From positions 1-36,538 of the forward strand of contig BEHS01000005.1 in assembly GCA_002898895.1 (NCBI GenBank): a DNA stretch of 36,538 nt, in the 5' to 3' direction. Both the position numbers and the translations under genes were made by a program. Origin of the DNA: a bacterium HR16. GTDB taxonomy: Bacteria; Armatimonadota; HRBIN16. Under the pieces are notes generated by a model. It searched no databases, had not been told where the DNA came from, and worked only from the letters and a program-made list of their open reading frames with translations. This document shows positions 25,697-33,062 of this stretch, piece by piece (positions within the stretch are counted from its first letter, which is position 1; each line of letters starts with the position of its first letter).

Positions 25697-26641
25697 TTAA
25701 GTGTGTTCTGATTCGCTCCGCAGTCGCTCCAGTATCTGCCGCGCCGCCTCTTCAGCGCCTTGCGAAGCGTCTACCCATTCGATCTGCTTGTCGGCGCGAA
25801 ACCATGTTAATTGACGCTTGGCGAAGCGCCGAGTTTCACGTTGTATCAGCGCTACCGCCTCTTGCAGTTGCAGTTTGCCCTGAACCACCTGCACCAGCTC
25901 GGCGTAGCCCAGCGACCGCATGGCGGGCAGGTTGGGGTCATAACCGGCTTCCAGCAGTCGGCGCACCTCCTCCAGCCAACCCTGCGCTACCATCCGCTCC
26001 ACGCGCTCGTTGATGCGCCGGTATAGCAGCTCGCGCGGCATGGTCAACCCGAAGCGACGTGCTTTACCCACCTCTGGAGGAGGCTGGCGTCGTTGCCATT
26101 CCGAAATCGGCCGTCCGGTAACGTGAAATACCTCCAGCGCACGGATGATACGCACCGCATCGTTGGGGTGGATGCGCGACGCCGACTGTGGGTCTACTGC
26201 TTGTAGCCGCGCGTGTAGCGCTGCGCTACCCGACCTTTTCACTTCCTGCCACAGCTGCCTGCGCAGTGCCTCGTTTGCCGCCGCAGGGGGAATATGGAAC
26301 CCATCCAGCAACGCTTTCACATACAGCCCCGTGCCTCCCACCACGAGTGGCAATGCTCCACGCTGCCGAATCTGCCGAATCGCCTCCAGCGCCATCTGTT
26401 GAAACCTGGCAACACTGAAGGGTTCATCGGGATTGCAGACATCGATGAGGTGGAAGCGCACGCGCCTCTGCTGCTCCGGCGTGGGTTTGGCGGTACCGAT
26501 ATCCATTCCGCGATAGACCGCCATGCAGTCCGCGGAGATAATCTCTGCGCCCAGCGCGTCTGCCAGCAGAATACCCACATCCGTCTTGCCGGTAGCGGTG
26601 GGTCCCACTACCGCCACAACATCGGGCAGGAAGTCTCTCAT
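25697..26641 (-). CDS. miaA: tRNA dimethylallyltransferase
   Basis: VVAVVGPTATGKTDVGILLADALGAEIISADCMAVYRGMDIGTAKPT; PLVVGGTGLYVKALLDG; ETRRFAKRQLTWFRAD. Start taken at MRDFLPDVVAVVG. Confidence 0.96.
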   Translation of the reverse strand: MRDFLPDVVAVVGPTATGKTDVGILLADALGAEIISADCMAVYRGMDIGTAKPTPEQQRRVRFHLIDVCNPDEPFSVARFQQMALEAIRQIRQRGALPLVVGGTGLYVKALLDGFHIPPAAANEALRRQLWQEVKRSGSAALHARLQAVDPQSASRIHPNDAVRIIRALEVFHVTGRPISEWQRRQPPPEVGKARRFGLTMPRELLYRRINERVERMVAQGWLEEVRRLLEAGYDPNLPAMRSLGYAELVQVVQGKLQLQEAVALIQRETRRFAKRQLTWFRADKQIEWVDASQGAEEAARQILERLRSESEHT

Positions 26642-26718
26642 CGGCTCCGTGCTTCTCAGAGTGTGGCTGTTGCACACGCCCTTGCTACTTGACAAGGTAC
26701 AAAACGCTTGCGCAACCC

Positions 26719-26748
26719 AGTATACCATAAGCAGGGGCTAACCTGCAA
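26719..26748 (-). promoter_or_regulatory. Candidate miaA-hfq promoter TTGCAG-N18-TATACT with extended -10 (TGG)
   Basis: Minus strand TTGCAG (26743-26748), 18 nt, TATACT (26719-26724). Confidence 0.5.
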
Positions 26749-26829
26749 GGTTTACGGGGCGGGGAGGGCATCGGGTGGTTTGATTCACCGGCTGACCGCG
26801 ATAGGTGGGGAATGCTTTTTGTCACGGGG

Positions 26830-26883
26830 GAGTCGTCGGTCGCCGGTTTGGACTCTCCACGAAGGGGACCGACGGCTCTTTTT
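26830..26883 (+). terminator. Rho-independent-terminator-like hairpin with no obvious upstream gene
   Basis: GAGTCGTCGGTC (26830-26841) pairs with GACCGACGGCTC (26867-26878), one G-U, followed by TTTTT (26879-26883); 25-nt loop. Confidence 0.55.
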
Positions 26884-26990
26884 GCGTAGCTAACCAGAAA
26901 TTTTCCCCGATTTTCTCGCAAAAGGCTTGCATTTTTGCGGGGGGGTATGGTAGAATGGAGCCAAAGCGGGGTAGTAAAAGCGGGTGCTCC

Positions 26991-27019
26991 TTGACAACCT
27001 GTTTTAATTTTCTCATAAA
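26991..27019 (+). promoter_or_regulatory. Candidate CRISPR leader promoter TTGACA-N17-CATAAA
   Basis: In the AT-rich leader; predicted start about 12 nt before the first repeat. A second candidate lies at 26927-26956 (TTGCAT-N18-TAGAAT with extended -10 TGG). Confidence 0.55.
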
Positions 27020-27037
27020 ACGACAAAAACTGTTTGG

Positions 27038-27476
27038 GTTACGAGCCTACCTATAAGGGATTGAAACTTGCACGTTGGATTAGATAGTCCAGCCTCGTGC
27101 TGCGAGGTTACGAGCCTACCTATAAGGGATTGAAACCAAAGCGAACGCTATCGGTTGCCCAATAGTCGAAAGGTTACGAGCCTACCTATAAGGGATTGAA
27201 ACTGAACGATGAGATAGAACTGTCTGCATTCGAACAGCGGTTACGAGCCTACCTATAAGGGATTGAAACTCCGGTCGGTATGTTCGGTGTCCGCTTCCGA
27301 TAAGCGGGTTACGAGCCTACCTATAAGGGATTGAAACGTATCTGCGTAGCTGATAGGCGATAGAGGCTGTACCCAGTTACGAGCCTACCTATAAGGGATT
27401 GAAACCTCTTCCCAGCCTCCGATTTCCCATGCCTCGTCTATGCACGGTTACGAGCCTACCTATAAGGGATTGAAAC
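27038..27476 (+). CRISPR. CRISPR array: 7 identical 30-bp repeats GTTACGAGCCTACCTATAAGGGATTGAAAC, 6 spacers of 36-41 bp
   Basis: Repeats start at 27038, 27107, 27173, 27240, 27308, 27376, 27447; spacers 39, 36, 37, 38, 38, 41 bp. The ATTGAAAC 3' end matches type I/III-style 5' crRNA handles. No cas genes in the window. Confidence 0.98.
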
Positions 27477-27504
27477 GACGATAGAGGCTATCGTGCGCCC
27501 ATTT

Positions 27505-27577
27505 TGTCATGCTGAGCGCCAGCGAAGCATCTCAGGGTGGCGATACAAAGAGATTCTTCGCTCCGCTCAGAATGACA
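27505..27577. repeat. 73-bp palindromic repeat, copy 3 (inverted relative to 21836)
   Basis: TGTCATGCTGAGCGCCAGCGAAGCATCTC...GAGATTCTTCGCTCCGCTCAGAATGACA. Confidence 0.9.
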
Positions 27578-27627
27578 GGGTTGGTGGAACTACCTCGCTC
27601 GTACCCCAATGCCGTTGTGCAGTCACC

Positions 27628-27849
27628 CCACCATTGATGAGTTTTGAAAAAATAGTCGTATTTATCTCCTCATTTCCTTTCCCGCAGCTTCGGGAGGGGT
27701 CCTGGAGGCGAGGTGTATTCAACCTAACCCCCTGTCCCCCTTCCCTGCAAGGGAAGGGGGCATTCGGCGCGAGGCTCCCCTCTCCTCGCAGGAGAGGGGC
27801 CGGGGGAGAGGTTAAATCGCTTGATTTTCTCAAAACTCATTAATCGTGG
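27628..27849. mobile_element. MITE-like 222-bp structure with 26-bp imperfect terminal inverted repeats enclosing double-hairpin copy 3
   Basis: Left CCACCATTGATGAGTTTTGAAAAAAT (27628-27653) versus right ATTTTCTCAAAACTCATTAATCGTGG (27824-27849): 23/26 complementary matches. Solo right-end-like copy near 22202-22226. No transposase ORF. Confidence 0.5.
27665..27812 (-). repeat. Dispersed double-hairpin repeat, copy 3
   Basis: Reverse complement of the 21651-21780 family. Confidence 0.85.
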
Positions 27850-27879
27850 AGCGCAGCTTCCCTCATCGAGGTCACCGAT

Positions 27880-27952
27880 GAGATTCTTCGCTTCGCTCAG
27901 AATGACAGGGTTGGTGCGCCCTGTGTCATGCTGAGCGCCAGCGAAGCATCTC
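27880..27952. repeat. Two half-units of the 73-bp palindromic repeat in switched order
   Basis: gagattcttcgcttcgctcagaatgaca (27880-27907) and tgtcatgctgagcgccagcgaagcatctc (27924-27952). Confidence 0.85.
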
Positions 27953-28047
27953 GGCGTGGCGATACAATACGAGCAGGCTGCGTACACGATTCTCCGCCGG
28001 CGAACCTCTCTCCCCTGAAGAACAGGCTGGTAACGCTCCGACATCGG

Positions 28048-28076
28048 TTGACAATTTGCTCATCACGTGATACGAT
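28048..28076 (+). promoter_or_regulatory. sigma70-type promoter TTGACA-N17-TACGAT
   Basis: Perfect -35 (28048-28053), 17-nt spacer, -10 at 28071-28076; upstream of the small PII-like gene. Confidence 0.65.
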
Positions 28077-28154
28077 TCAACATGGATAGCACCTCCTGTC
28101 GATACTTCTTTCTCTGCCCGCGAGCGATGAGCTTTTGAGAGGAGGATGGCAACC

Positions 28155-28451
28155 ATGAAGATGCTCATGATTGTCTGCGAGACGGGCATCGACTACCGCG
28201 TGGTCAAGGTACTGGACGAGGTGCATGTGCCGGGCTATACCCGCTACTCCGGAGTATCCGGCGTTGGAGAGACCGGAAGGAGACTGGGTTCGCCCATCAT
28301 GCCGGGGCAAAACACCGTTTTCCTGAGCGTCATGCCCGATGAAATGGCTCAGCAGGTTACCGAGAAGCTCAAGCAGCTGGTAGACAGCTTCGAAGAGCGT
28401 CGTAAACCTGCACTCCGAGTGTTCGCGATGCCGGCGGAAATCATGCTGTGA
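28155..28451 (+). CDS. Small PII-like/ferredoxin-fold regulatory protein
   Basis: MKMLMIVCETGIDYRVVKVLDEVHVPGYTRYSGVSGVGETGRRLGSPIMPGQNTVFLSVMPDEMAQQVTEKLKQLVDSF; start 28155 has better SD spacing than 28146. Confidence 0.6.
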   Translation: MKMLMIVCETGIDYRVVKVLDEVHVPGYTRYSGVSGVGETGRRLGSPIMPGQNTVFLSVMPDEMAQQVTEKLKQLVDSFEERRKPALRVFAMPAEIML

Positions 28452-28472
28452 ACTCGGAACCGAGTGAACATG

Positions 28473-28510
28473 GCGGCTCTTTCCTCCATGAGCAGGAAGA
28501 GCCGCTTTTT
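28473..28510 (+). terminator. Rho-independent terminator after the PII-like gene
   Basis: GCGGCTCTTTCCT-ccatgagc-AGGAAGAGCCGC followed by TTTTT. Confidence 0.85.
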
Positions 28511-28543
28511 GCGTGGAATGCGGGTAATAGAGGAGGAGAGGAG

Positions 28544-28897
28544 ATGAAGGTGATTCCGTCATCGAGCATCGCGTTTCAACCGGTGACCACCGAAGGAGCC
28601 TGCGGAGCGTTTATCAAAGAGCTCATTACCGACCGCGATGGTGCGCCAACCTTTGCCATGCGTCTGTTCGAAATCGCGCCCGGCGGGAACACGCCTCTGC
28701 ACCAGCACCCATGGGAGCATGAGGTGTTCATCTTGAGCGGGCAGGGCGAGCTGCGAGGACAAAACGAAAGCCACCCGTTTCGTGAAGGTGATGCGGTGTT
28801 CGTGCCGCCCGATGAACTGCATACCTTTGTCAATACCGGCGAGCAACCTCTGCGGTTGCTCTGCATGATTCCCGTTCAGCAACCCTGTTGTCGATAA
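28544..28897 (+). CDS. Cupin-domain protein
   Basis: MRLFEIAPGGNTPLHQHPWEHEVFILSGQGELRGQNESHPFREGDAVFVPPDELHTFVNTGEQPLRLLCMIP; ORF open from 28448. Confidence 0.9.
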   Translation: MKVIPSSSIAFQPVTTEGACGAFIKELITDRDGAPTFAMRLFEIAPGGNTPLHQHPWEHEVFILSGQGELRGQNESHPFREGDAVFVPPDELHTFVNTGEQPLRLLCMIPVQQPCCR

Positions 28898-28911
28898 CAC
28901 GGAGGAGAAAA

Positions 28912-29793
28912 ATGGCGCAAGAAGTTTCGCTTGCAGTGAAGCTGGGTTTTAAGCCGACCGATAAGGTGCTGATTGTGAACGCCGACGACGTGGGCATGAG
29001 CTACGCGGCGAACCAGGCGACCATTCAGGGCATGGAGAAGGGGCTGATCACCGCCGGTTCTATCATGGTTCCCTGTCCCTGGTTTCTGCAGATTGCCGAA
29101 TATGCCCGCACACACCCCAAGGCAGATTTTGGTATCCACCTCACCCACACCAGCGAGTGGAAGTACTATCGCTGGGGACCCGTTGGTGACCGGTGCAGGC
29201 TGAAAGGGCTGATAGACCCGCAGGGCTATCTGTGGAGCGATGTCCCCGAAGTGTACGCCCATGCTACCCCGGAGCAGGCGATGATTGAAGCGCGCGCCCA
29301 GATTAAGATGGCGATGGATAACGGCATCGACATCACCCATCTCGATTCGCACATGGGAGCCCTGCAGTACAGCGACAAGTACTTCTACGAGGTGTACGTC
29401 CCCCTGGCGAAGGAGTTCAACCTGCCGGTGCGCATGGGTTCGCAGGATCTGCTGGCACAGTTCGGCTATCCCGATATGCGCCAGAAGGTGCTGGAGCAGG
29501 GCATCCTGTTCCCCGACTATCTGATACACGGCGGGCGCAAACCGGGCGAAAGCGTGACGCAGTACTGGAAGCGCATGTTGCGCGAGCTCAAGCCGGGCGT
29601 CACTGAGCTGTACATCCATCCCGCGCTCCCAACCGAAGAGATGCAGCACATCGCCGGGTCGTGGAAAGACCGCGCCGAGGAGTTTCGCCTGTTCACCACC
29701 GATGCGGAGATTCGCCGTATCCTCAAGGAGCAGGATGTGAAGCTGATCGGCTGGCGCGTGATTCGCGACCTGCAACGCAAGGGGCGGCGGTAA
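28912..29793 (+). CDS. ChbG/YdjC-family carbohydrate deacetylase
   Basis: VLIVNADDVGMSYAANQATIQGMEKGLITAGSIMVPCPWF; KADFGIHLTHTSEWKYYRWGP; DITHLDSHMGALQ. Confidence 0.92.
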   Translation: MAQEVSLAVKLGFKPTDKVLIVNADDVGMSYAANQATIQGMEKGLITAGSIMVPCPWFLQIAEYARTHPKADFGIHLTHTSEWKYYRWGPVGDRCRLKGLIDPQGYLWSDVPEVYAHATPEQAMIEARAQIKMAMDNGIDITHLDSHMGALQYSDKYFYEVYVPLAKEFNLPVRMGSQDLLAQFGYPDMRQKVLEQGILFPDYLIHGGRKPGESVTQYWKRMLRELKPGVTELYIHPALPTEEMQHIAGSWKDRAEEFRLFTTDAEIRRILKEQDVKLIGWRVIRDLQRKGRR

Positions 29794-29885
29794 GGCAGGC
29801 TACCGACTTCGGGTTGCGAGGCGGTCGCTCCACGTTCCCCGATGGGGAGGGTGAACCTCCTTGTGAGCCGAACATCACCTGCCAC

Positions 29886-29954
29886 AACGGCTCGGCAGGA
29901 GCCTCGCCCTCCCCGCAATGGGATTGGAGGGGCGCGCTCCGTCGCGACCGTAAA
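29886..29954. repeat. Dispersed repeat CGGCTCGGCAGGAGCCTCGCCCTCCCCG..., copy 3
   Basis: Nearly identical to 22059-22125. Confidence 0.85.
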
Positions 29955-29962
29955 AGTGAGTG

Positions 29963-30036
29963 CCCCCCTCCTGGCCTCCCCCGTGGACGGGGGAGGAACC
30001 GCTCCCTCCCCGCTTGCGGGGAGGGCTGGGGTGGGG
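29963..30036. repeat. GC-rich intergenic hairpins (cctcccccgtggacgggggagg; ccctccccgcttgcggggaggg)
   Basis: Two consecutive palindromes in the non-coding gap between ChbG and murJ. Confidence 0.65.
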
Positions 30037-30174
30037 GCTAAACGGGCTCACCAGGAGAGGTTCGCCCTCCAGAGAGGGCCCGCGATTAAAATCATGGGCT
30101 ATGTGGGAAGCAAAATCCGCCTGCGCGGATTGAACAACCTGTGAAGACAGGTTTGCTGTCACCAGACCTTGCCG

Positions 30175-31740
30175 TTATCCGCTGCGCCTTCGCAGCGCCC
30201 TCAGCGCGTCGCCCATCTCCTGGGCGCGCAGCAATCTGGCTATCAGGAGATACACCCCTCCGCCTGTCGCCGTAACCAGCACAATCGCCAGCAACGAAAT
30301 CAGCTTGGGATGCAGACCCCATCCGTGAAGCCACGCCACCAGCAGCACCCGCACCCCGTAGCCGACCACCCCGCCGAAGACGGATGCCAGCACCAGCCTC
30401 GCGAGAGGAAGCCAGAGCTGCCCAACCGGTATCTGCACCTTGCGACGCAGAGCATATAACATCCACAGAACATGCAGTATCGCCGCGATGGAACCCGCCA
30501 GCGCAAGCCCCTTATGCGCCAGAGGACCCATTAGCCACCAGTTGAGAGGCACAAACACCAGCGTCGTCAGCGTGCCGATGACCACCGGCGTCACGGTATC
30601 CTGCACCGCGTAGAACGCGCGGTTCAGAATCGCCTGACTGGAGAAAGCGAACAAGCCGATGCAATAGAACACCAGCGCCTCGGCGGTAATGCGCGTGTCG
30701 TATGGGGTGAACTTCTTGTATTGCAGCAGGATGGACACGATGTCGGTAGAGAGCACCATCATCAGCACGGAGATGGGCACGGTGAGGAACCACAGCGCGC
30801 GTAAGCCCTGCAGCAGCGTGCGACGAAACGCTTCCATGTCACCGCGTGCTGCCTGTGCGCTCAGCGTGGGAAACACCGCGATGCTGATAGCCTGCGCGAA
30901 GATACCCAGCGGCGCCTGCATCTGTTTGTTGGCGTTGTCCAGAGCGGAGACCGCTCCGGGGGGCAATAGCGAAGCAAATGCACGGTTAATCAGCACGAAC
31001 ACCTGCGGCAACGACAGCCCCAGAATCACCGGCAAAACCAGCTTCCCCACCCGCACCACGCCCGGATGCTTCAGGTGCAGACTGAACCGGTAACGCACCC
31101 CTACTCGGCGCAGGAACGCCATCTGTAACAGCAGGTTGCCTGCTATCGCGCCCGCCAGCGCGCCCCACGATAGCCCTGCGACGCCCAGATGTCCGCCCAG
31201 CAACCACCCCCCGGCGATGATGCCAAGGTTGTAGATAATGGGACCCAGCGCGGGAACCAGAAAGTGCCCGCGCACGTACAGCGTCGCCATAATCAACCCA
31301 CCGAGAAAGAAGCATATCTGTGCGGGCAAAACGATGCGGGTAAGCGCAGCGGTCATGTCCAGCTGCCAGGGCTGAAAGCCCGGTGCAATCAGGGGAACCA
31401 GCTGGCGGGCGAATACCTCCCCAATGAGCACAAAGCACGTGACCACCAGCGTCATGAAGGTGGCAACTACCGAGAAGACCTTCCATGCCTCCTCTTCCTG
31501 ACCACGCGTGAGATATTCGGTGAACACCGGCACAAAAGAGGAGGAAAGCGCGCCGCCTGCGATAAGGAAGAAGAGCAAATCGGGAATGGAAAACGCCGCC
31601 CGATACACATCAGTGTAAGCGTTTTGACCGAACCATGCGGCGATAGCGGTATCCCGTAACTGCCCCAGCACGCGGCTGATAAAAATCGCCGCCATCATCA
31701 CCGCCGCGGCGCGAGCAACTTTATGTGTCTCCTGAGTCAT
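30175..31740 (-). CDS. murJ: Lipid II flippase MurJ (MviN family)
   Basis: 521-aa multi-TM; MMAAIFISRVLGQLRDTAIAAWFGQNAYTDVYRAAFSIPDLLFFLIAGGALSSSFVPVFTEYLTRGQEEEAWKVFS. Confidence 0.95.
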   Translation of the reverse strand: MTQETHKVARAAAVMMAAIFISRVLGQLRDTAIAAWFGQNAYTDVYRAAFSIPDLLFFLIAGGALSSSFVPVFTEYLTRGQEEEAWKVFSVVATFMTLVVTCFVLIGEVFARQLVPLIAPGFQPWQLDMTAALTRIVLPAQICFFLGGLIMATLYVRGHFLVPALGPIIYNLGIIAGGWLLGGHLGVAGLSWGALAGAIAGNLLLQMAFLRRVGVRYRFSLHLKHPGVVRVGKLVLPVILGLSLPQVFVLINRAFASLLPPGAVSALDNANKQMQAPLGIFAQAISIAVFPTLSAQAARGDMEAFRRTLLQGLRALWFLTVPISVLMMVLSTDIVSILLQYKKFTPYDTRITAEALVFYCIGLFAFSSQAILNRAFYAVQDTVTPVVIGTLTTLVFVPLNWWLMGPLAHKGLALAGSIAAILHVLWMLYALRRKVQIPVGQLWLPLARLVLASVFGGVVGYGVRVLLVAWLHGWGLHPKLISLLAIVLVTATGGGVYLLIARLLRAQEMGDALRALRRRSG

Positions 31741-31750
31741 GCTGGGTGTT

Positions 31751-31779
31751 ATTGTACTGCGCTACCGCTACAGAGTCAA
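31751..31779 (-). promoter_or_regulatory. Candidate murJ promoter TTGACT-N17-TACAAT
   Basis: Minus strand TTGACT (31774-31779), 17 nt, TACAAT (31751-31756), close to the start codon (31740). Confidence 0.55.
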
Positions 31780-31874
31780 ATGGTTATTTACAGCGAACCC
31801 GCTAATGTGGTAGACTTCGAGCCGGGTAGGTTAACAGGTATTGCACCATTCTTTCATGGGGCGGGAGGTACGGG

Positions 31875-33062
31875 ATGGCTTCTTCCCCTCAATCGGGCGC
31901 CGAAGGCGAGAGAAAGCCTCAAAAAGCTCATCCGTTCTGGGGAGCACTGGTGATTGGCGCCGCTCTGGCGGTGCTCTTCGTGATGGTGTATCCCTTCATC
32001 GCCAGCCGTCAATACCAGAACCTGCAATTGCCAACCGCTGAGGAGACCACCGTAAAGGTAGCCGACAGGATGGCGGGTCTGCCTAAAGCCGAGCGCGCCA
32101 AACTGGCACGCGAGCTGTTTCGTAGCCCCAATCCCCTCCTGCGTCTGGCAACGGTGGAATCCATTGAGGACGGGAAAATCCAGGAAGTATACTCTCTGCT
32201 GGAGCATGGGCTGGAAGACAACAGCTCGGCGGTGCGCCGGCGTTCAGTGGAGGCGTTGTGGAGGCTGGATCGCGAGCGCGGGATGCGCTTGTTGCTGGCG
32301 GGGCTGCGCGATGAGGACGTGGATATCCGCCGCGCGGCAATCAGCCAGATGCGCTTTGCAAACGACAAGCGTGTTGTGCCTGCGGTGATACCGCTGCTGG
32401 ACGACCACGATCAGACCACTCGCTTTTTTGCGCTGGGCGTGTTGCGTAAGCTGACCGGCAAACCCTACTTTACCAAAACCACTGACCCACCTGATAAACA
32501 GCAGGCGGTGATTCGCCAGTGGAAGCAGTGGTGGGCAAAAGAGCAGGCACGCTGGGCAAATGAACGACGATGGGCAACCGCCAGTCCGATACATCCGAAG
32601 CGTATCGATCCTGCACCGCCCTTTACTCTGAGAAGCCTCGACGGCGCGCAGCTGCGTCTGCAAGAGATGAGGGGCAAGTTTCTCTTGCTCCACTTCTACG
32701 GTACCTGGTGTGCCCCTTGTGAGACGGAGATGCCCGAACTGGTGCGCCTGCGCCGGGCTTATCCTGAGGACGTTCTCGTCATGATAGGCATCGCGGTCAA
32801 TGAAACACAGGGCGAGCGCACAGTGCGCGAGTGGATAGAAAGGTTCAAAATCACTTACCCACAGGCTCTGGCAACGCCTGAGATTGTCTCCGCATACTGG
32901 ATACAGGGCGTGCCGATTACCTATGTCATTGACCCCGAAGGACGTATCCGCTACCGCTTCGAGGGCGAGAGGGATTTCGAAACGTTGCGCAAGGCGGTCG
33001 ATCGCGTGCGGGCAGAGGCTACCGCCACAGGTTCATCAACCACACCAGCAACGGCGCGATGA
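31875..33062 (+). CDS. Membrane-anchored HEAT-repeat protein fused to a C-terminal TlpA/redoxin domain
   Basis: TM segment FWGALVIGAALAVLFVMVYPFIA; HEAT-like AVRRRSVEALWRLDRERGMRLLLAGLRDEDVDIRRAAISQMRFANDKRVVPAVIPLLDDHDQTTRFFALGVLRKLTG; redoxin FTLRSLDGAQLRLQEMRGKFLLLHFYGTWCAPCETEMPELVRLRRAYPEDVLVMIGIAV. Confidence 0.88.
   Translation: MASSPQSGAEGERKPQKAHPFWGALVIGAALAVLFVMVYPFIASRQYQNLQLPTAEETTVKVADRMAGLPKAERAKLARELFRSPNPLLRLATVESIEDGKIQEVYSLLEHGLEDNSSAVRRRSVEALWRLDRERGMRLLLAGLRDEDVDIRRAAISQMRFANDKRVVPAVIPLLDDHDQTTRFFALGVLRKLTGKPYFTKTTDPPDKQQAVIRQWKQWWAKEQARWANERRWATASPIHPKRIDPAPPFTLRSLDGAQLRLQEMRGKFLLLHFYGTWCAPCETEMPELVRLRRAYPEDVLVMIGIAVNETQGERTVREWIERFKITYPQALATPEIVSAYWIQGVPITYVIDPEGRIRYRFEGERDFETLRKAVDRVRAEATATGSSTTPATAR

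Noticed and set aside
27038-27476. Self-targeting spacers or a tracrRNA for the array
   Set aside because: By eye none of the six spacers matches elsewhere in the window, and the repeat type does not call for a tracrRNA. A full-genome search is still needed.
27493-27843. 116-aa ORF immediately after the CRISPR array, considered as a cas or CRISPR-accessory gene
   Set aside because: It translates repeat families (LTPCPPSLQGKGAFGARLPSPRRRGAGGEV), not a protein family.
27505-27952. Full IS element or transposase next to the CRISPR
   Set aside because: No transposase-like ORF; only short palindromic or MITE-like sequences.
28876-29775. 299-aa - strand ORF
   Set aside because: Antisense to the ChbG/YdjC gene, which has clear family motifs.
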